Shown: positions 56,418 through 64,000 of the stretch, piece by piece
Numbering within the stretch: position 1 is the first letter of the stretch
Layout: every line of letters begins with the position of its first letter
DNA from: Streptomyces lavendofoliae
GTDB lineage: Bacteria; Actinomycetota; Actinomycetes; Streptomycetales; Streptomycetaceae
Direction: 5' to 3'
DNA: 64,000 nt
Assembly: GCF_014649735.1 (NCBI RefSeq)
Contig: NZ_BMTP01000003.1
Span: forward strand, 310,001 to 374,000
Position numbers and translations under genes: made by a program
The notes under the pieces: model-generated
What the model saw: only the letters and a program-made list of their open reading frames with translations
Told to the model about the DNA's origin: nothing
Databases searched by the model: none

Positions 56418-56966
56418 ATGACTGACGTACGAGCCGATCTGCTCCAGCAGATCAAGGACAAGGCCGTGGTGCACGGCAAAGTGACCCTCTCCTCGGGTCT
56501 GGAGGCCGATTACTACGTCGACCTGCGCCGGATCACCCTGGACGGCGCGGCCTCCCCGCTCGTCGGTCAGGTCATGCTCGATCTGACCGCCGACCTGGAC
56601 TTCGACGCCGTCGGCGGCCTCACCCTGGGGGCCGACCCGGTCGCCACCGCGATGCTGCACGCCTCGGCCGCGCGCGGCCGGAGGCTCGACGCCTTCGTGG
56701 TCCGCAAGGCCGCCAAGGCGCACGGCATGCAGCGCCGCGTCGAGGGCCCGGACATCGAGGGCCGCCGCGTCCTGGTGGTCGAGGACACCTCCACCACCGG
56801 CGGCTCGCCGCTCACCGCCGTCGAGGCGGTCCGGGAGGCCGGTGCGGAGGTCGTGGCCGTGGCCACGATCGTCGACCGGGCGACCGGTGCGGGCGACAGG
56901 ATCAGCGGGACGGCCGGGGTGCCCTACCTGTACGCGTACAGCCTGGACGAGCTCGGTCTGAGCTGA
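56418..56966 (+). CDS. pyrE: Orotate phosphoribosyltransferase PyrE
   Basis: 182 residues. Adds PRPP-derived ribose phosphate to orotate in pyrimidine synthesis. The PRPP loop is VLVVEDTSTTGGSPLTAV, and FVVRKAAKAHGMQRRVEG is the catalytic loop with the conserved Lys residues. ATG 56418 (MTDVRADLLQQ) gives the expected length; ATG 56412 two codons upstream is possible. Downstream lies a parS-containing palindrome. Confidence 0.95.
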   Translation: MTDVRADLLQQIKDKAVVHGKVTLSSGLEADYYVDLRRITLDGAASPLVGQVMLDLTADLDFDAVGGLTLGADPVATAMLHASAARGRRLDAFVVRKAAKAHGMQRRVEGPDIEGRRVLVVEDTSTTGGSPLTAVEAVREAGAEVVAVATIVDRATGAGDRISGTAGVPYLYAYSLDELGLS

Positions 56967-56998
56967 GCAGCAGGGGGCTGACCTGCGGGTTCATCGGG

Positions 56999-57032
56999 GG
57001 GCGGACTGTTTCACGTGAAACGGTCCGCCCCT
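56999..57032. terminator. 34-bp near-perfect palindrome (possible pyrE terminator) enclosing parS
   Basis: Arms 56999-57015 and 57016-57032 are complementary except for one T-G pair. As RNA it would form a 17-bp stem without a usable loop at the tip unless the centre opens. It is 32 bp past the pyrE stop, and its centre is the parS core. Confidence 0.6.
57009..57022. promoter_or_regulatory. parS site (ParB-binding palindrome)
   Basis: GTTTCACGTGAAAC is an exact 14-bp match to the Streptomyces parS core. In this genus parS sites cluster in a few hundred kb around oriC, mostly between genes, and this one lies between pyrE and fba. ParB spreading from it helps segregate chromosomes during sporulation. 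Confidence 0.9.
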
Positions 57033-57147
57033 CGTGGTACGCGGGGTGGAGCCCGCGGGGGAGTCTGGAAAGATAGGTGCGACGATGACGTCGCCCCCAG
57101 GTCAGGGATCAGCAGCTACGCAACCGCAGATCACAAGGAGCGGACAG

Positions 57148-58170
57148 ATGCCCATCGCAACCCCCGAGGTCTACAACGAGATGCTCGACCGGGCGAAGGC
57201 AGGCAAGTTCGCCTACCCGGCCATCAACGTCACCTCGTCGCAGACTCTGCACGCCGCCCTCCGTGGCTTCGCCGAGGCGGAGAGCGACGGCATCATCCAG
57301 ATCTCGACCGGTGGCGCGGAGTTCCTGGGCGGCCAGTACAGCAAGGACATGGTGACCGGCGCGGTCGCCCTGGCCGAGTTCGCGCACATCGTCGCCGCGA
57401 AGTACGACGTCACCATCGCCCTGCACACCGACCACTGCCCGAAGGACAAGCTGGACGGCTACGTACGTCCGCTGCTCGACATCTCCGCCGAGCGTGTCGC
57501 CAAGGGCGAGAACCCGCTGTTCCAGTCCCACATGTGGGACGGCTCGGCCGAGACCCTCGCCGACAACCTGGCCATCGGGCAGGAGCTGCTGGCCAAGGCG
57601 GTCGCCGCCAAGATCATCCTTGAGGTCGAGATCACCCCGACCGGTGGCGAGGAGGACGGCGTCACCCACGAGATCAACGACGAGCTGTACACCACCGTCG
57701 ACGACGCCATCCGCACCGCCGAGGCGCTCGGTCTGGGCGAGAAGGGCCGCTACCTGCTGGCCGCCTCCTTCGGCAACGTCCACGGCGTGTACAAGCCGGG
57801 CAACGTCGTGCTCCGCCCCGAGCTGCTCAAGGACCTCCAGCAGGGTGTCGCCGAGCGCTTCGGCAAGGCCGACCCGTTCGACTTCGTCTTCCACGGCGGC
57901 TCCGGCTCCACGGCGGAGGAGATCGCCACCGCGCTGGAGAACGGCGTCGTGAAGATGAACCTCGACACCGACACCCAGTACGCCTTCACCCGCCCCGTCG
58001 CGGACCACATGTTCAAGAACTACGACGGCGTGCTGAAGGTCGACGGCGAGGTCGGCTCCAAGAAGACCTACGACCCCCGCACCTGGGGCAAGCTGGCCGA
58101 GGCGGGCATGGCCGCGCGGGTGACCGAGGCATGCGCCGCGCTGCGCTCGACGGGCACCAAGCTGAAGTAA
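57148..58170 (+). CDS. fba: Class II fructose-bisphosphate aldolase
   Basis: 340 residues. Zinc-dependent cleavage of fructose 1,6-bisphosphate in glycolysis/gluconeogenesis. It shows PAINVTSSQTLHAALRGF, the TDHCPKD segment with catalytic Asp and Zn His, LEVEITPTGGEEDGV, the SFGNVHGVYKPGN Zn His, and FHGGSGS for phosphate binding. AAGGAG lies 7 nt before ATG 57148. It is preceded by the parS palindrome and followed by a hairpin, so it forms its own unit. Confidence 0.97.
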   Translation: MPIATPEVYNEMLDRAKAGKFAYPAINVTSSQTLHAALRGFAEAESDGIIQISTGGAEFLGGQYSKDMVTGAVALAEFAHIVAAKYDVTIALHTDHCPKDKLDGYVRPLLDISAERVAKGENPLFQSHMWDGSAETLADNLAIGQELLAKAVAAKIILEVEITPTGGEEDGVTHEINDELYTTVDDAIRTAEALGLGEKGRYLLAASFGNVHGVYKPGNVVLRPELLKDLQQGVAERFGKADPFDFVFHGGSGSTAEEIATALENGVVKMNLDTDTQYAFTRPVADHMFKNYDGVLKVDGEVGSKKTYDPRTWGKLAEAGMAARVTEACAALRSTGTKLK

Positions 58171-58201
58171 CGCCCCGCGGGGCACCACACCGTTCGTCCG
58201 G

Positions 58202-58239
58202 CACGGGCCCGGCATCGCACACGCGGTGCCGGGCCTGTG
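58202..58239 (+). terminator. Terminator of fba
   Basis: CACGGGCCCGGCATCGC pairs with GCGGTGCCGGGCCTGTG (two G-T pairs) around a short ACAC loop, 31 bp after the fba stop. Confidence 0.8.
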
Positions 58240-58250
58240 ACACTGGTGGC

Positions 58251-58664
58251 ATGGCCATCCACGAAAACCTGCTGGGGGGACCGCCCCCCACCCATCTGCC
58301 CGACGACCCGGAGCCGCGGGAGCTGCTCGCGAGCGGCGCCGCACCGGCGGACGTCGCCGCGAAGTTCCCGACCTCCTCCCTGGCCTGGGCCCAGCTCGCC
58401 GACGACGCGTTCGGGGCCGGCCGGGTCGTCGAGTCGTACGCGTACGCCAGGACCGGGTACCACCGGGGCCTGGACGCCCTGCGCCGCAGCGGCTGGAAGG
58501 GCCACGGCCCGGTGCCGTGGGAGCACGAGCCGAACCGCGGCTTCCTGCGCGCCCTGAACGCCCTGGCGCGTGCGGCGCGGTCGATCGGTGAGCAGGAGGA
58601 GTACGAGCGGTGCTCGACGTTCCTCCGCGACTCCTCGCCCCTGGCGGCGGACACCCTGAGCTGA
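58251..58664 (+). CDS. DUF3151 family protein
   Basis: 137 residues, alpha-helical, TPR-like. MAIHENLLGGPPPTHLPDDP is the actinobacterial DUF3151 start, with AWAQLADDAFGAGRVVESYA, and ARTGYHRGLDALRRSGWKG following. It occurs next to fba in streptomycetes and mycobacteria, as here. No function known. The start codon overlaps the end of the fba terminator region, so it may have its own promoter in the hairpin interval or be leaderless. Confidence 0.85.
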   Translation: MAIHENLLGGPPPTHLPDDPEPRELLASGAAPADVAAKFPTSSLAWAQLADDAFGAGRVVESYAYARTGYHRGLDALRRSGWKGHGPVPWEHEPNRGFLRALNALARAARSIGEQEEYERCSTFLRDSSPLAADTLS

Positions 58665-59085
58665 CGCGAGCCGTCCCCGGACCGGCGCGAGCCGGCCCGC
58701 GGTGCCGGCGCCCGCCCGCCCGGACCGGAACCCTCCGGCCGGGCGCGGCGGGTCGCGTCGTCGTGGAGCGGGCGGCCGTCCCGGGCCCGGCCGGATGACA
58801 CCTCCGGCCGGTACATCGAGGGGCCGCTCGTGTCATGATGCGACTGGGACCGCCTGCACAGACCGGTGGTCCCGAGGGGACCGGGGCTCCGCCTGCGGGA
58901 CGCATCGCGAGTGAGCCGAAGGGGCACGCGGGTGTCGAAAGGGAGAACGCGCGGAGGGTCGCGAGGTACGGGCGGCCCGGGCACGATCGTCCGTCGGCAC
59001 ACGCTCAGGCGCCCCGGAGGCGAACCGAGCGCCCGAAAAAGGGGGGCAGACCGCTACCCGGTAGCACGCATTGATGGAGACAGCG
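58665..59085. other. Leader/intergenic region before tryptophan 2,3-dioxygenase
   Basis: About 420 bp. The stretch 58850-59000 is rich in G-A runs (GGGACCGGGGCTCC, AAAGGGAGAACG) and could be a structured leader, but I could not match it to a known riboswitch. No convincing gene is present. Confidence 0.4.
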
Positions 59086-59931
59086 ATGTCTACTTCCCCC
59101 GATGCCTCCGTGCCCGGTTCGGACACCCCGAACCTGGAGTACACAGGCACGACGCCGTACGAGGACTACGTCCAGGCGGACGTCCTCACCCACCTCCAGC
59201 ACCCGCTCTCGGACGATCCGGGAGAAATGGTCTTCCTGGTCACCACCCAGGTCATGGAGCTGTGGTTCACCGTGATCGTCCACGAGTGGGAGACCGCGAG
59301 CCGCGCGCTGCGCGAGGACCGCGTCCCGGTGGCGATGGACGCGCTGGAGCGCTCCGTGCGCGAGCTGGAGGCCCTGAACGCCTCCTGGAAGCCGCTCGCC
59401 CGCCTCACTCCGGCCCAGTTCAACTCCTACCGAAGTGCCCTCGGCGAGGGCTCCGGCTTCCAGTCGGCGATGTACCGGCGGCTGGAGTTCCTCCTCGGTG
59501 ACAAGTCCGCCTCGATGCTGGTGCCGCACCGGGGCGCACCGCGCGTCCACGCGGAGCTGGAGAAGGCCCTGTACGAGCCGAGCCTGTACGACGAGGTGCT
59601 GCGGCTCCTCGCCCGGCGCGGGCACCCGGTTCCGGACAGCGTCCTGCACCGCGACCTGTCGCAGAAGTACGAGCCGTCGCAGGTCGTCGAGGACATCTGG
59701 GCGCGCGTCTACGCGAACCCGGACGAGCACGCCGAACTGGTGCGACTCGGCGAGGCGTTGACGGACGTCGGCGAGCTGGTGTGGCGATGGCGCAACGACC
59801 ACCTGGTGGCGACGCGGCGCGCGATGGGCTCCAAGACGGGCACCGCCGGCTCGGCCGGGGTGGCCTGGCTGGAGAAGCGGACCCGCAAGAACGTCTTCCC
59901 CGAGGTGTGGACGGCGCGCAGCCATGTCTGA
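59086..59931 (+). CDS. kynA: Tryptophan 2,3-dioxygenase
   Basis: 281 residues. Heme enzyme that opens the indole ring of L-tryptophan to N-formylkynurenine. Family motifs: TPYEDYVQADVLTHLQHPLS, EMVFLVTTQVMELWFTVIVH, GSGFQSAMYRRLEFLLGDKS, and near the end WRNDHLVATRRAMGSKTGTA, which holds the heme-ligand His and substrate loop. ATG 59086 with TGGAGA upstream; ATG 59074 possible. kynU overlaps its end by 8 bp. Confidence 0.95.
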   Translation: MSTSPDASVPGSDTPNLEYTGTTPYEDYVQADVLTHLQHPLSDDPGEMVFLVTTQVMELWFTVIVHEWETASRALREDRVPVAMDALERSVRELEALNASWKPLARLTPAQFNSYRSALGEGSGFQSAMYRRLEFLLGDKSASMLVPHRGAPRVHAELEKALYEPSLYDEVLRLLARRGHPVPDSVLHRDLSQKYEPSQVVEDIWARVYANPDEHAELVRLGEALTDVGELVWRWRNDHLVATRRAMGSKTGTAGSAGVAWLEKRTRKNVFPEVWTARSHV

Positions 59932-61135
59932 CCTCATAGCGAAGGCGGCGTCGCTGGACGCCCGGGACCAGCTCGCCAAGCACCGCGAACTCTTCGCGCT
60001 CGACGACGGTGTCGTCTACCTCGACGGCAACTCGCTCGGTGCCCTGCCCCGCCACGTGCCCGGCCGCATGGCCGACGTCATCACCCGCGAGTGGGGCGAG
60101 CTGCGCATCCGCTCCTGGGACGAGAGCGGCTGGTGGACCGCGCCGGAGCGGATCGGCGACCGGATCGCGCCGCTGGTCGGCGCGGCGCCCGGCCAGGTGG
60201 TGGTCGGCGACTCCACGAGCGTCAACGTCTTCAAGGCGCTGGTGGCGGCGGTACGGCTGGTGGACCGCGCCGGTGGCGAGGACCGGGACGAGATCGTCGT
60301 GGACGCCACCACGTTCCCCACGGACGGGTACATCGCCGAGTCGGCCGCGCGGCTGACCGGCAAACGGCTGGTGGCCGCCGCCCCCGGCGACGTGGCCGGC
60401 ACGGTCGGGCCGCGCACGGCCGTCGCGCTCGTCAACCACGTCGACTACCGCACGGGCCGGCTGCACGACCTGCCGGGCATCACGGCGGCCGTGCACGCGG
60501 CGGGCGCACTCGCCGTGTGGGACCTGTGCCACAGCGCTGGCGCCCTGCCCGTGGACCTGGACGCGCACGGCGTGGACCTGGCGGTCGGCTGCACGTACAA
60601 ATACCTCAACGGCGGACCCGGCGCGCCCGCCTTCCTGTACGTGGCCGAGCGCCACCAGCCGGGCTTCGACTCGCCGCTGCCCGGCTGGAACTCGCACGCC
60701 GACCCGTTCGCGATGACCCCCGGGTACGCGGCGGCCGAGGGCGCGGCGCGCGGGCGCGTCGGCACGCCCGACATCCTCTCCATGCTGGCGCTCGAGGCGT
60801 CGCTGGACGTGTGGGAGGGGGTGCCCGTCGAGGTGGTACGGGCCAAGAGCCTGGCCCTGACGGACTTCTTCCTGGAGTGCGTCGAGGCGTACGTGCCCGA
60901 GGGGCGGGTCACCTCGGTGACTCCCGAGGCGCACGGGGAGCGCGGCAGCCAGGTGAGCCTGCGCTGCGTGGAGGCCCACGCCGTGATGAAGGAGCTGATC
61001 GCGCGGGGCGTTGTCGGCGACCTGCGCCGCCCCGACGTGCTGCGGTTCGGGTTCACCCCGCTGTACGTCTCCTTCGCGGACGCGGAGCGCGCGGCGCGGG
61101 TGCTCGCGGACGTTCTTTCGGAGTCCACGGGCTGA
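59924..61135 (+). CDS. kynU: Kynureninase
   Basis: 403 residues, PLP enzyme fold type I. Cleaves kynurenine to anthranilate and alanine. It shows VYLDGNSLGALPRHVPG, VVGDSTSVNVFKALVAA, SAGALPVDLDAHGVDLAVGC and the PLP-lysine element TYKYLNGGPGAPAFLYV. Overlap with kynA ensures co-translation. Next gene is the formamidase-like hydrolase, 89 bp on. Confidence 0.95.
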   Translation: MSDLIAKAASLDARDQLAKHRELFALDDGVVYLDGNSLGALPRHVPGRMADVITREWGELRIRSWDESGWWTAPERIGDRIAPLVGAAPGQVVVGDSTSVNVFKALVAAVRLVDRAGGEDRDEIVVDATTFPTDGYIAESAARLTGKRLVAAAPGDVAGTVGPRTAVALVNHVDYRTGRLHDLPGITAAVHAAGALAVWDLCHSAGALPVDLDAHGVDLAVGCTYKYLNGGPGAPAFLYVAERHQPGFDSPLPGWNSHADPFAMTPGYAAAEGAARGRVGTPDILSMLALEASLDVWEGVPVEVVRAKSLALTDFFLECVEAYVPEGRVTSVTPEAHGERGSQVSLRCVEAHAVMKELIARGVVGDLRRPDVLRFGFTPLYVSFADAERAARVLADVLSESTG

Positions 61136-61224
61136 TGTTCGGCCCTGATCTGCGGGGGCGTGAGTGCTGGTACCGTCCCCGCAGGTCAGGCCAATTCGGC
61201 CCCGTCACCGAAAGGTTGAGCACC

Positions 61225-62091
61225 ATGCCCGACCCCGCCGCGCGCGACGCCGCCGAGGAGGCGTCGGCGCTTTCGCACCCGCCCGTGGACCCGGACTCCA
61301 CCGCCTCCTACGGCGACCACCCGGACCAGGTCGTGGACTTCTACGCCCCTCGCGGGGGCGACCAGGCGCCGCTCGTCGTCGTGCTGCACGGCGGGGCCTG
61401 GCGGGCGCCGTACGACCGGCGGCACATCACCCCTTTCGCGGACTACCTGGCGCGGCGCGGCTTCGCCGTCGCCAGCGTCGAGTACCGGCGGGGAGGGGAG
61501 ATCCCGTCACCGCGCGGTGAGGGGCCCGTCGCCGGGCGGTGGCCGGAGACGTTCGACGACGTCGCCACCGCGCTGGACGCGCTGCCCGGCCTGGCCCGCA
61601 CCCACCTGCCGCAGGCCGACCCGCGTCGCACGGTGGTCACCGGCCACTCGGCGGGCGGGCACCTGGCCCTGTGGGCGGCTGCCCGGCATGTGCTGCCCGC
61701 CGGGGCGCCGTGGCGGCTGGACGCCCCGCCCGCCCTGCGCGGGGTCGTCGCCCTCGCGCCCATCGCGCACTTCGGGCGGGCGGTTGAGCTGGACGTGTGC
61801 GGGGGCGCGGTGCGGCAACTGCTCGGCGGGGACGCCGCGTACGAGAGCCGGGCGGGCCACGCCGACCCGGCCGCGCTGCTGCCGACCGGGATCGCCACCG
61901 CCGTCGTCCAGGGCCGCGAGGACTCGGTCGTCCCGCAGGCGGTCGCCGAGGCGTACGTGGACGCGGCGGCGAAGGCGGGCGAGATGGTCGGGCTGACGCT
62001 GCTGGACGGGGTGGGCCACTTCCCGCTGATCGACCCGGCCGCCGACGCCTGCGCGGTGGTGGCGGAGGAGATCGCCCAACTGGCCTGGTAG
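61225..62091 (+). CDS. Alpha/beta hydrolase, probable kynurenine formamidase
   Basis: 288 residues. HGGAW (about 54-58, oxyanion-hole motif of arylformamidases) and the nucleophile elbow GHSAGGHLALWAA (Ser about 142). Asp and His of the triad appear in VQGREDSVVP and GVGHFPLI. In the eukaryotic-type formamidase family HGGxW precedes the catalytic Ser in the same way. Placed after kynA and kynU it would supply the missing step, N-formylkynurenine to kynurenine. GAAAGGTTGAG precedes the ATG. Confidence 0.85.
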   Translation: MPDPAARDAAEEASALSHPPVDPDSTASYGDHPDQVVDFYAPRGGDQAPLVVVLHGGAWRAPYDRRHITPFADYLARRGFAVASVEYRRGGEIPSPRGEGPVAGRWPETFDDVATALDALPGLARTHLPQADPRRTVVTGHSAGGHLALWAAARHVLPAGAPWRLDAPPALRGVVALAPIAHFGRAVELDVCGGAVRQLLGGDAAYESRAGHADPAALLPTGIATAVVQGREDSVVPQAVAEAYVDAAAKAGEMVGLTLLDGVGHFPLIDPAADACAVVAEEIAQLAW

Positions 62092-62134
62092 TCGAGGACG
62101 GAAGCTGACCGCGAGGGTCCATAGCGTCAGCGGC

Positions 62135-63073
62135 ATGACGAACCCCGTGAACCCCGTGAACCCCGTGCACGACCTGAACGGCATGAACCGCGTGAACCCC
62201 GTGAACCCCGTGAACCCCGTGAACCCCGTGCACGACGGGAACCCCGTGCGCGGCATCAACCTCGTGACCGGAGCGACCGGGACCGTCGGCCGCCAGGTGG
62301 TGGCCGAGCTGCTGCGCCGGGGACAGCCCGTCCGTGCCCTGACCCGTGACCCCGGCAAGGCGGACCTCCCGGCCGGCGTCGAGGTCGTACGCGGTGACCT
62401 CACCGACCCCGGCACCCTCACCGCCGCGCTGGACGGGGTCACCGGGCTGCACCTGATCACCTTCGGTGGCGCCTGCTTCGCCCCGCTGGAGACCGGACCG
62501 CGCATCGTGGAACTGGCCCGCGAGGCCGGCGTACAGCGGATCACCGTCCTCAACGGCGGCGGCCCCACCCCGCTGGAGGACGCCGTGCGGGCGGGGGACA
62601 TCGCCTGGACGGTGGTCATGCCGGTGGAGTTCATGGCGAACGCCCTGGAGTGGGCGGAGGGCGTCCGCACGCGGGACGAGGTGCGCGAGCCCTTCCCCGG
62701 CCGGCTCAGCGCCATGGTCCACGAGGGCGACATCGGTGCCGTCGCGGCGGTCGCGCTCACCGAGGACGGGCACGCCGGGCAGGAGTACCTGATCACCGGC
62801 CCGGAGGTGCTCACGCTCCACGACAAGGCCGACGCCATCGCGGCGGCCCGGGGCCGGGAGATACGGCTGGTGGAGCTGTCCGAGGCGGAGGCGGTCGGGC
62901 AGTGGCGGGCGGCGGGCCGGCCGCAGGACGTGATCGACTTCCTGCTGGAGATGTACCGGGACACCCCGCCGGAGGGCCGCACGGTCCTCGACACCGTGGA
63001 GAAGGTCACAGGACGTCCGGCCCGGACCTTCGCCCGGTGGGCGCGGGAGCACGCCGGGGCGTTCCGCGCCTGA
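62135..63073 (+). CDS. NmrA-like NAD(P)-binding protein with NPV-repeat leader
   Basis: 312 residues. Residues 1-40 are repeats of Asn-Pro-Val. From residue 42 comes a Rossmann fold of the NmrA/atypical SDR type: INLVTGATGTVGRQVVAELL with the GxxGxxG motif, ALTRDPGKADLP, GVEVVRGDLTDP. The catalytic Tyr-xxx-Lys of classical SDRs is not obvious, typical of NmrA proteins that sense redox state or reduce quinones. An internal GTG (about residue 38, VRGINLVTG) could be the ancestral start. Confidence 0.85.
   Translation: MTNPVNPVNPVHDLNGMNRVNPVNPVNPVNPVHDGNPVRGINLVTGATGTVGRQVVAELLRRGQPVRALTRDPGKADLPAGVEVVRGDLTDPGTLTAALDGVTGLHLITFGGACFAPLETGPRIVELAREAGVQRITVLNGGGPTPLEDAVRAGDIAWTVVMPVEFMANALEWAEGVRTRDEVREPFPGRLSAMVHEGDIGAVAAVALTEDGHAGQEYLITGPEVLTLHDKADAIAAARGREIRLVELSEAEAVGQWRAAGRPQDVIDFLLEMYRDTPPEGRTVLDTVEKVTGRPARTFARWAREHAGAFRA
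62138..62240 (+). repeat. 9-bp tandem repeat AACCCCGTG inside the NmrA-like gene
   Basis: At least seven units of AACCCCGTG in two blocks (62144-62170 and 62189-62230) encode repeating NPV. The unit is a multiple of three, so copy-number change is in frame. Confidence 0.85.
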
Positions 63074-63183
63074 CCGGCGGCGTGATCAGCGGCGTGATCA
63101 GCCGCGTAGTACTCCAGGGGGACGCGGAAGGATCCGTATCGAAGGTGACGACCGCGTCCCCGTCCTTGCTTACCGTTGCTGAC

Positions 63184-64000
63184 GTGACCGACACCAAGAC
63201 CCGCAGCCCGGAGTACCGGATGGCCCACGGGATGTTCCTGGGCATGCGCCGCGAGCTCCTCGACGACGCCCTCGCCTACCGGCTGCTCCCGCCCATGGGC
63301 ACCGACGGCCCTGTGACCAGGCGGCTGCCCCGCTTCATACGCCAGTACCTGACCTGGTTCCCGCACGCCCTGGTCGCCGGGGCGGCGCTGATCGTCCTGG
63401 CCATCGGGTACGGGGACGGGCAGCCGGTCACCGGGGTCGTCCCGGCGGCCGCGGTGTTGCTGACGCTGGTCCGGCCGGTCGGCGCGTTCTGGCTGTCGCT
63501 GATCAGCGCCCCGTTCGTCAGCGTGCTCTCCGGCTTCTGGGACGGCTGGCCCTGGGCGCCGACCAGCTTCGGCGCCCACCTCGTCGTCCTGACGGTGGTC
63601 GCGGCCCGCACCCGGCCCCGCACCAGCGCCTGGATGTGGGTCCTGACCGGGATCTACGGCTTCTTCTGCGAGGCGTTCCTCAGCCGGGGCGGCGGCGGCC
63701 AGACCGCGCCCCTGCTGGTCACCTCCGCCCTCGTCCTGCTCGCCGTCACCGTCCGCCACACCCGCCGCGAGGCGAAGGAGGAGGTCAGCGCACAGCAGAC
63801 GGTCACCGAGCGGGAGCGGTCCAAGCGCACCCTCCTGGAGGAGCGCACCACCATCGCGCGCGAGCTGCACGACGTGGTCGCCCACCACATGTCGGTCGTC
63901 GCCATCCAGGCGGAGGCCGCCCCGTACCGGGTGGAGAACCCGCCGCCCGAGCTGGAGCAGGCCTTCGCCACGATCCGGGAGAACGCGGTGGCCGCGCTGA
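63184..64000 (+). CDS. Sensor histidine kinase (partial, runs off right edge)
   Basis: At least 272 codons open to the window edge. About five transmembrane helices (residues 45-195; LTWFPHALVAGAALIVLAIG, LTLVRPVGAFWLSLISAPFV) precede a coiled linker and the H-box LLEERTTIARELHDVVAHHM, the HisKA_3 pattern of NarL-partnered kinases. The phospho-acceptor is the His in RELHDVVAHH. Start: GTG 63184 has no clear ribosome site; ATG 63220 with GGAG 6-7 nt upstream is a fair alternative. A LuxR/NarL response regulator is expected just to the right. Confidence 0.85.
   Translation, partial: MTDTKTRSPEYRMAHGMFLGMRRELLDDALAYRLLPPMGTDGPVTRRLPRFIRQYLTWFPHALVAGAALIVLAIGYGDGQPVTGVVPAAAVLLTLVRPVGAFWLSLISAPFVSVLSGFWDGWPWAPTSFGAHLVVLTVVAARTRPRTSAWMWVLTGIYGFFCEAFLSRGGGGQTAPLLVTSALVLLAVTVRHTRREAKEEVSAQQTVTERERSKRTLLEERTTIARELHDVVAHHMSVVAIQAEAAPYRVENPPPELEQAFATIRENAVAAL

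Noticed and set aside
58665..59085. Possible riboswitch upstream of tryptophan 2,3-dioxygenase
   Set aside because: The G-A-rich pattern recalled a structured leader, but I could not fit it to a c-di-AMP, cobalamin, TPP or T-box consensus by eye. Covariance-model search of this interval would decide.

Overview
The window is high-GC actinobacterial chromosomal DNA, almost certainly from a Streptomyces or close relative. Supporting signs are very strong G/C at third codon positions, many GTG/TTG starts, HspR-type inverted repeats in front of dnaK and clpB, a DmdR/IdeR-type iron box, a Zur-type box, a perfect 14-bp parS palindrome, and a cytochrome P450 gene that carries one rare TTA (bldA-type) codon. 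The right-hand half (about 32-63 kb: dcd, dnaK-grpE-dnaJ-hspR, clpB, pyrE, fba, kynurenine genes) resembles the core region left of oriC in streptomycetes; I recall this synteny and could not search for it.

Layout. 1-2.9 kb: an SBP_bac_5-type lipoprotein gene translationally coupled to a fused DppB-DppC-like permease that runs off the left edge, with a Zur-like operator in front. 3.0-3.6 kb: a small hydrophobic protein and a PRC-barrel protein. 3.8-19.2 kb: a type VII secretion (ESX) cluster with a small membrane protein, EccD, a MinD-like ATPase with a Pro-rich repeat region, a fused EccC, a conserved accessory protein, two WXG100-size proteins, a small accessory protein, a 1021-residue polymorphic toxin and two Imm49-like immunity paralogues. 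The toxin tip and first immunity gene have visibly lower GC. 19.2-29.8 kb is accessory: lamin-tail secreted protein, P450, iron-box DUF2470 protein, EamA exporter, a secreted two-Cys protein, an ice-binding/collagen-like surface protein, and an SdpA/SdpB-like (DUF5819/HTTM) pair. 29.9-31.9 kb is bounded by a 76-bp imperfect direct repeat made of the 3' part of tRNA-Gly plus its terminator, and holds a divergent TetR/DUF4386 pair with two near-identical operators.

32-49 kb is housekeeping and stress: dcd, a phosphoribosyltransferase, a Yip1-like protein, a membrane iron-sulfur oxidoreductase, a short sugar transferase, dnaK-grpE-dnaJ-hspR, and clpB. The last two are joined by HspR boxes into one feedback circuit. 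Between them lies a LuxR-type regulator divergent from a secreted small peptide with three D-P-x-W-H motifs, which is translationally coupled to a Rieske-like protein lacking the iron-sulfur histidines. I regard this as one of the two most promising little-described systems, with the T7SS toxin/double-immunity module.

49-64 kb: a PIG-V-like mannosyltransferase, an aminotransferase, two tiny Gly/Ser/Cys-tailed membrane proteins, DUF2617, a membrane spermidine-synthase-like protein, a CoxG-like protein, aldose epimerase, pyrE, a parS site, fba, DUF3151, then tryptophan 2,3-dioxygenase, kynureninase and a kynurenine-formamidase-like hydrolase (together tryptophan to anthranilate), an NmrA-like protein, and the start of a sensor histidine kinase cut by the right edge. 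I saw no rRNA, CRISPR array, transposase or integrase.
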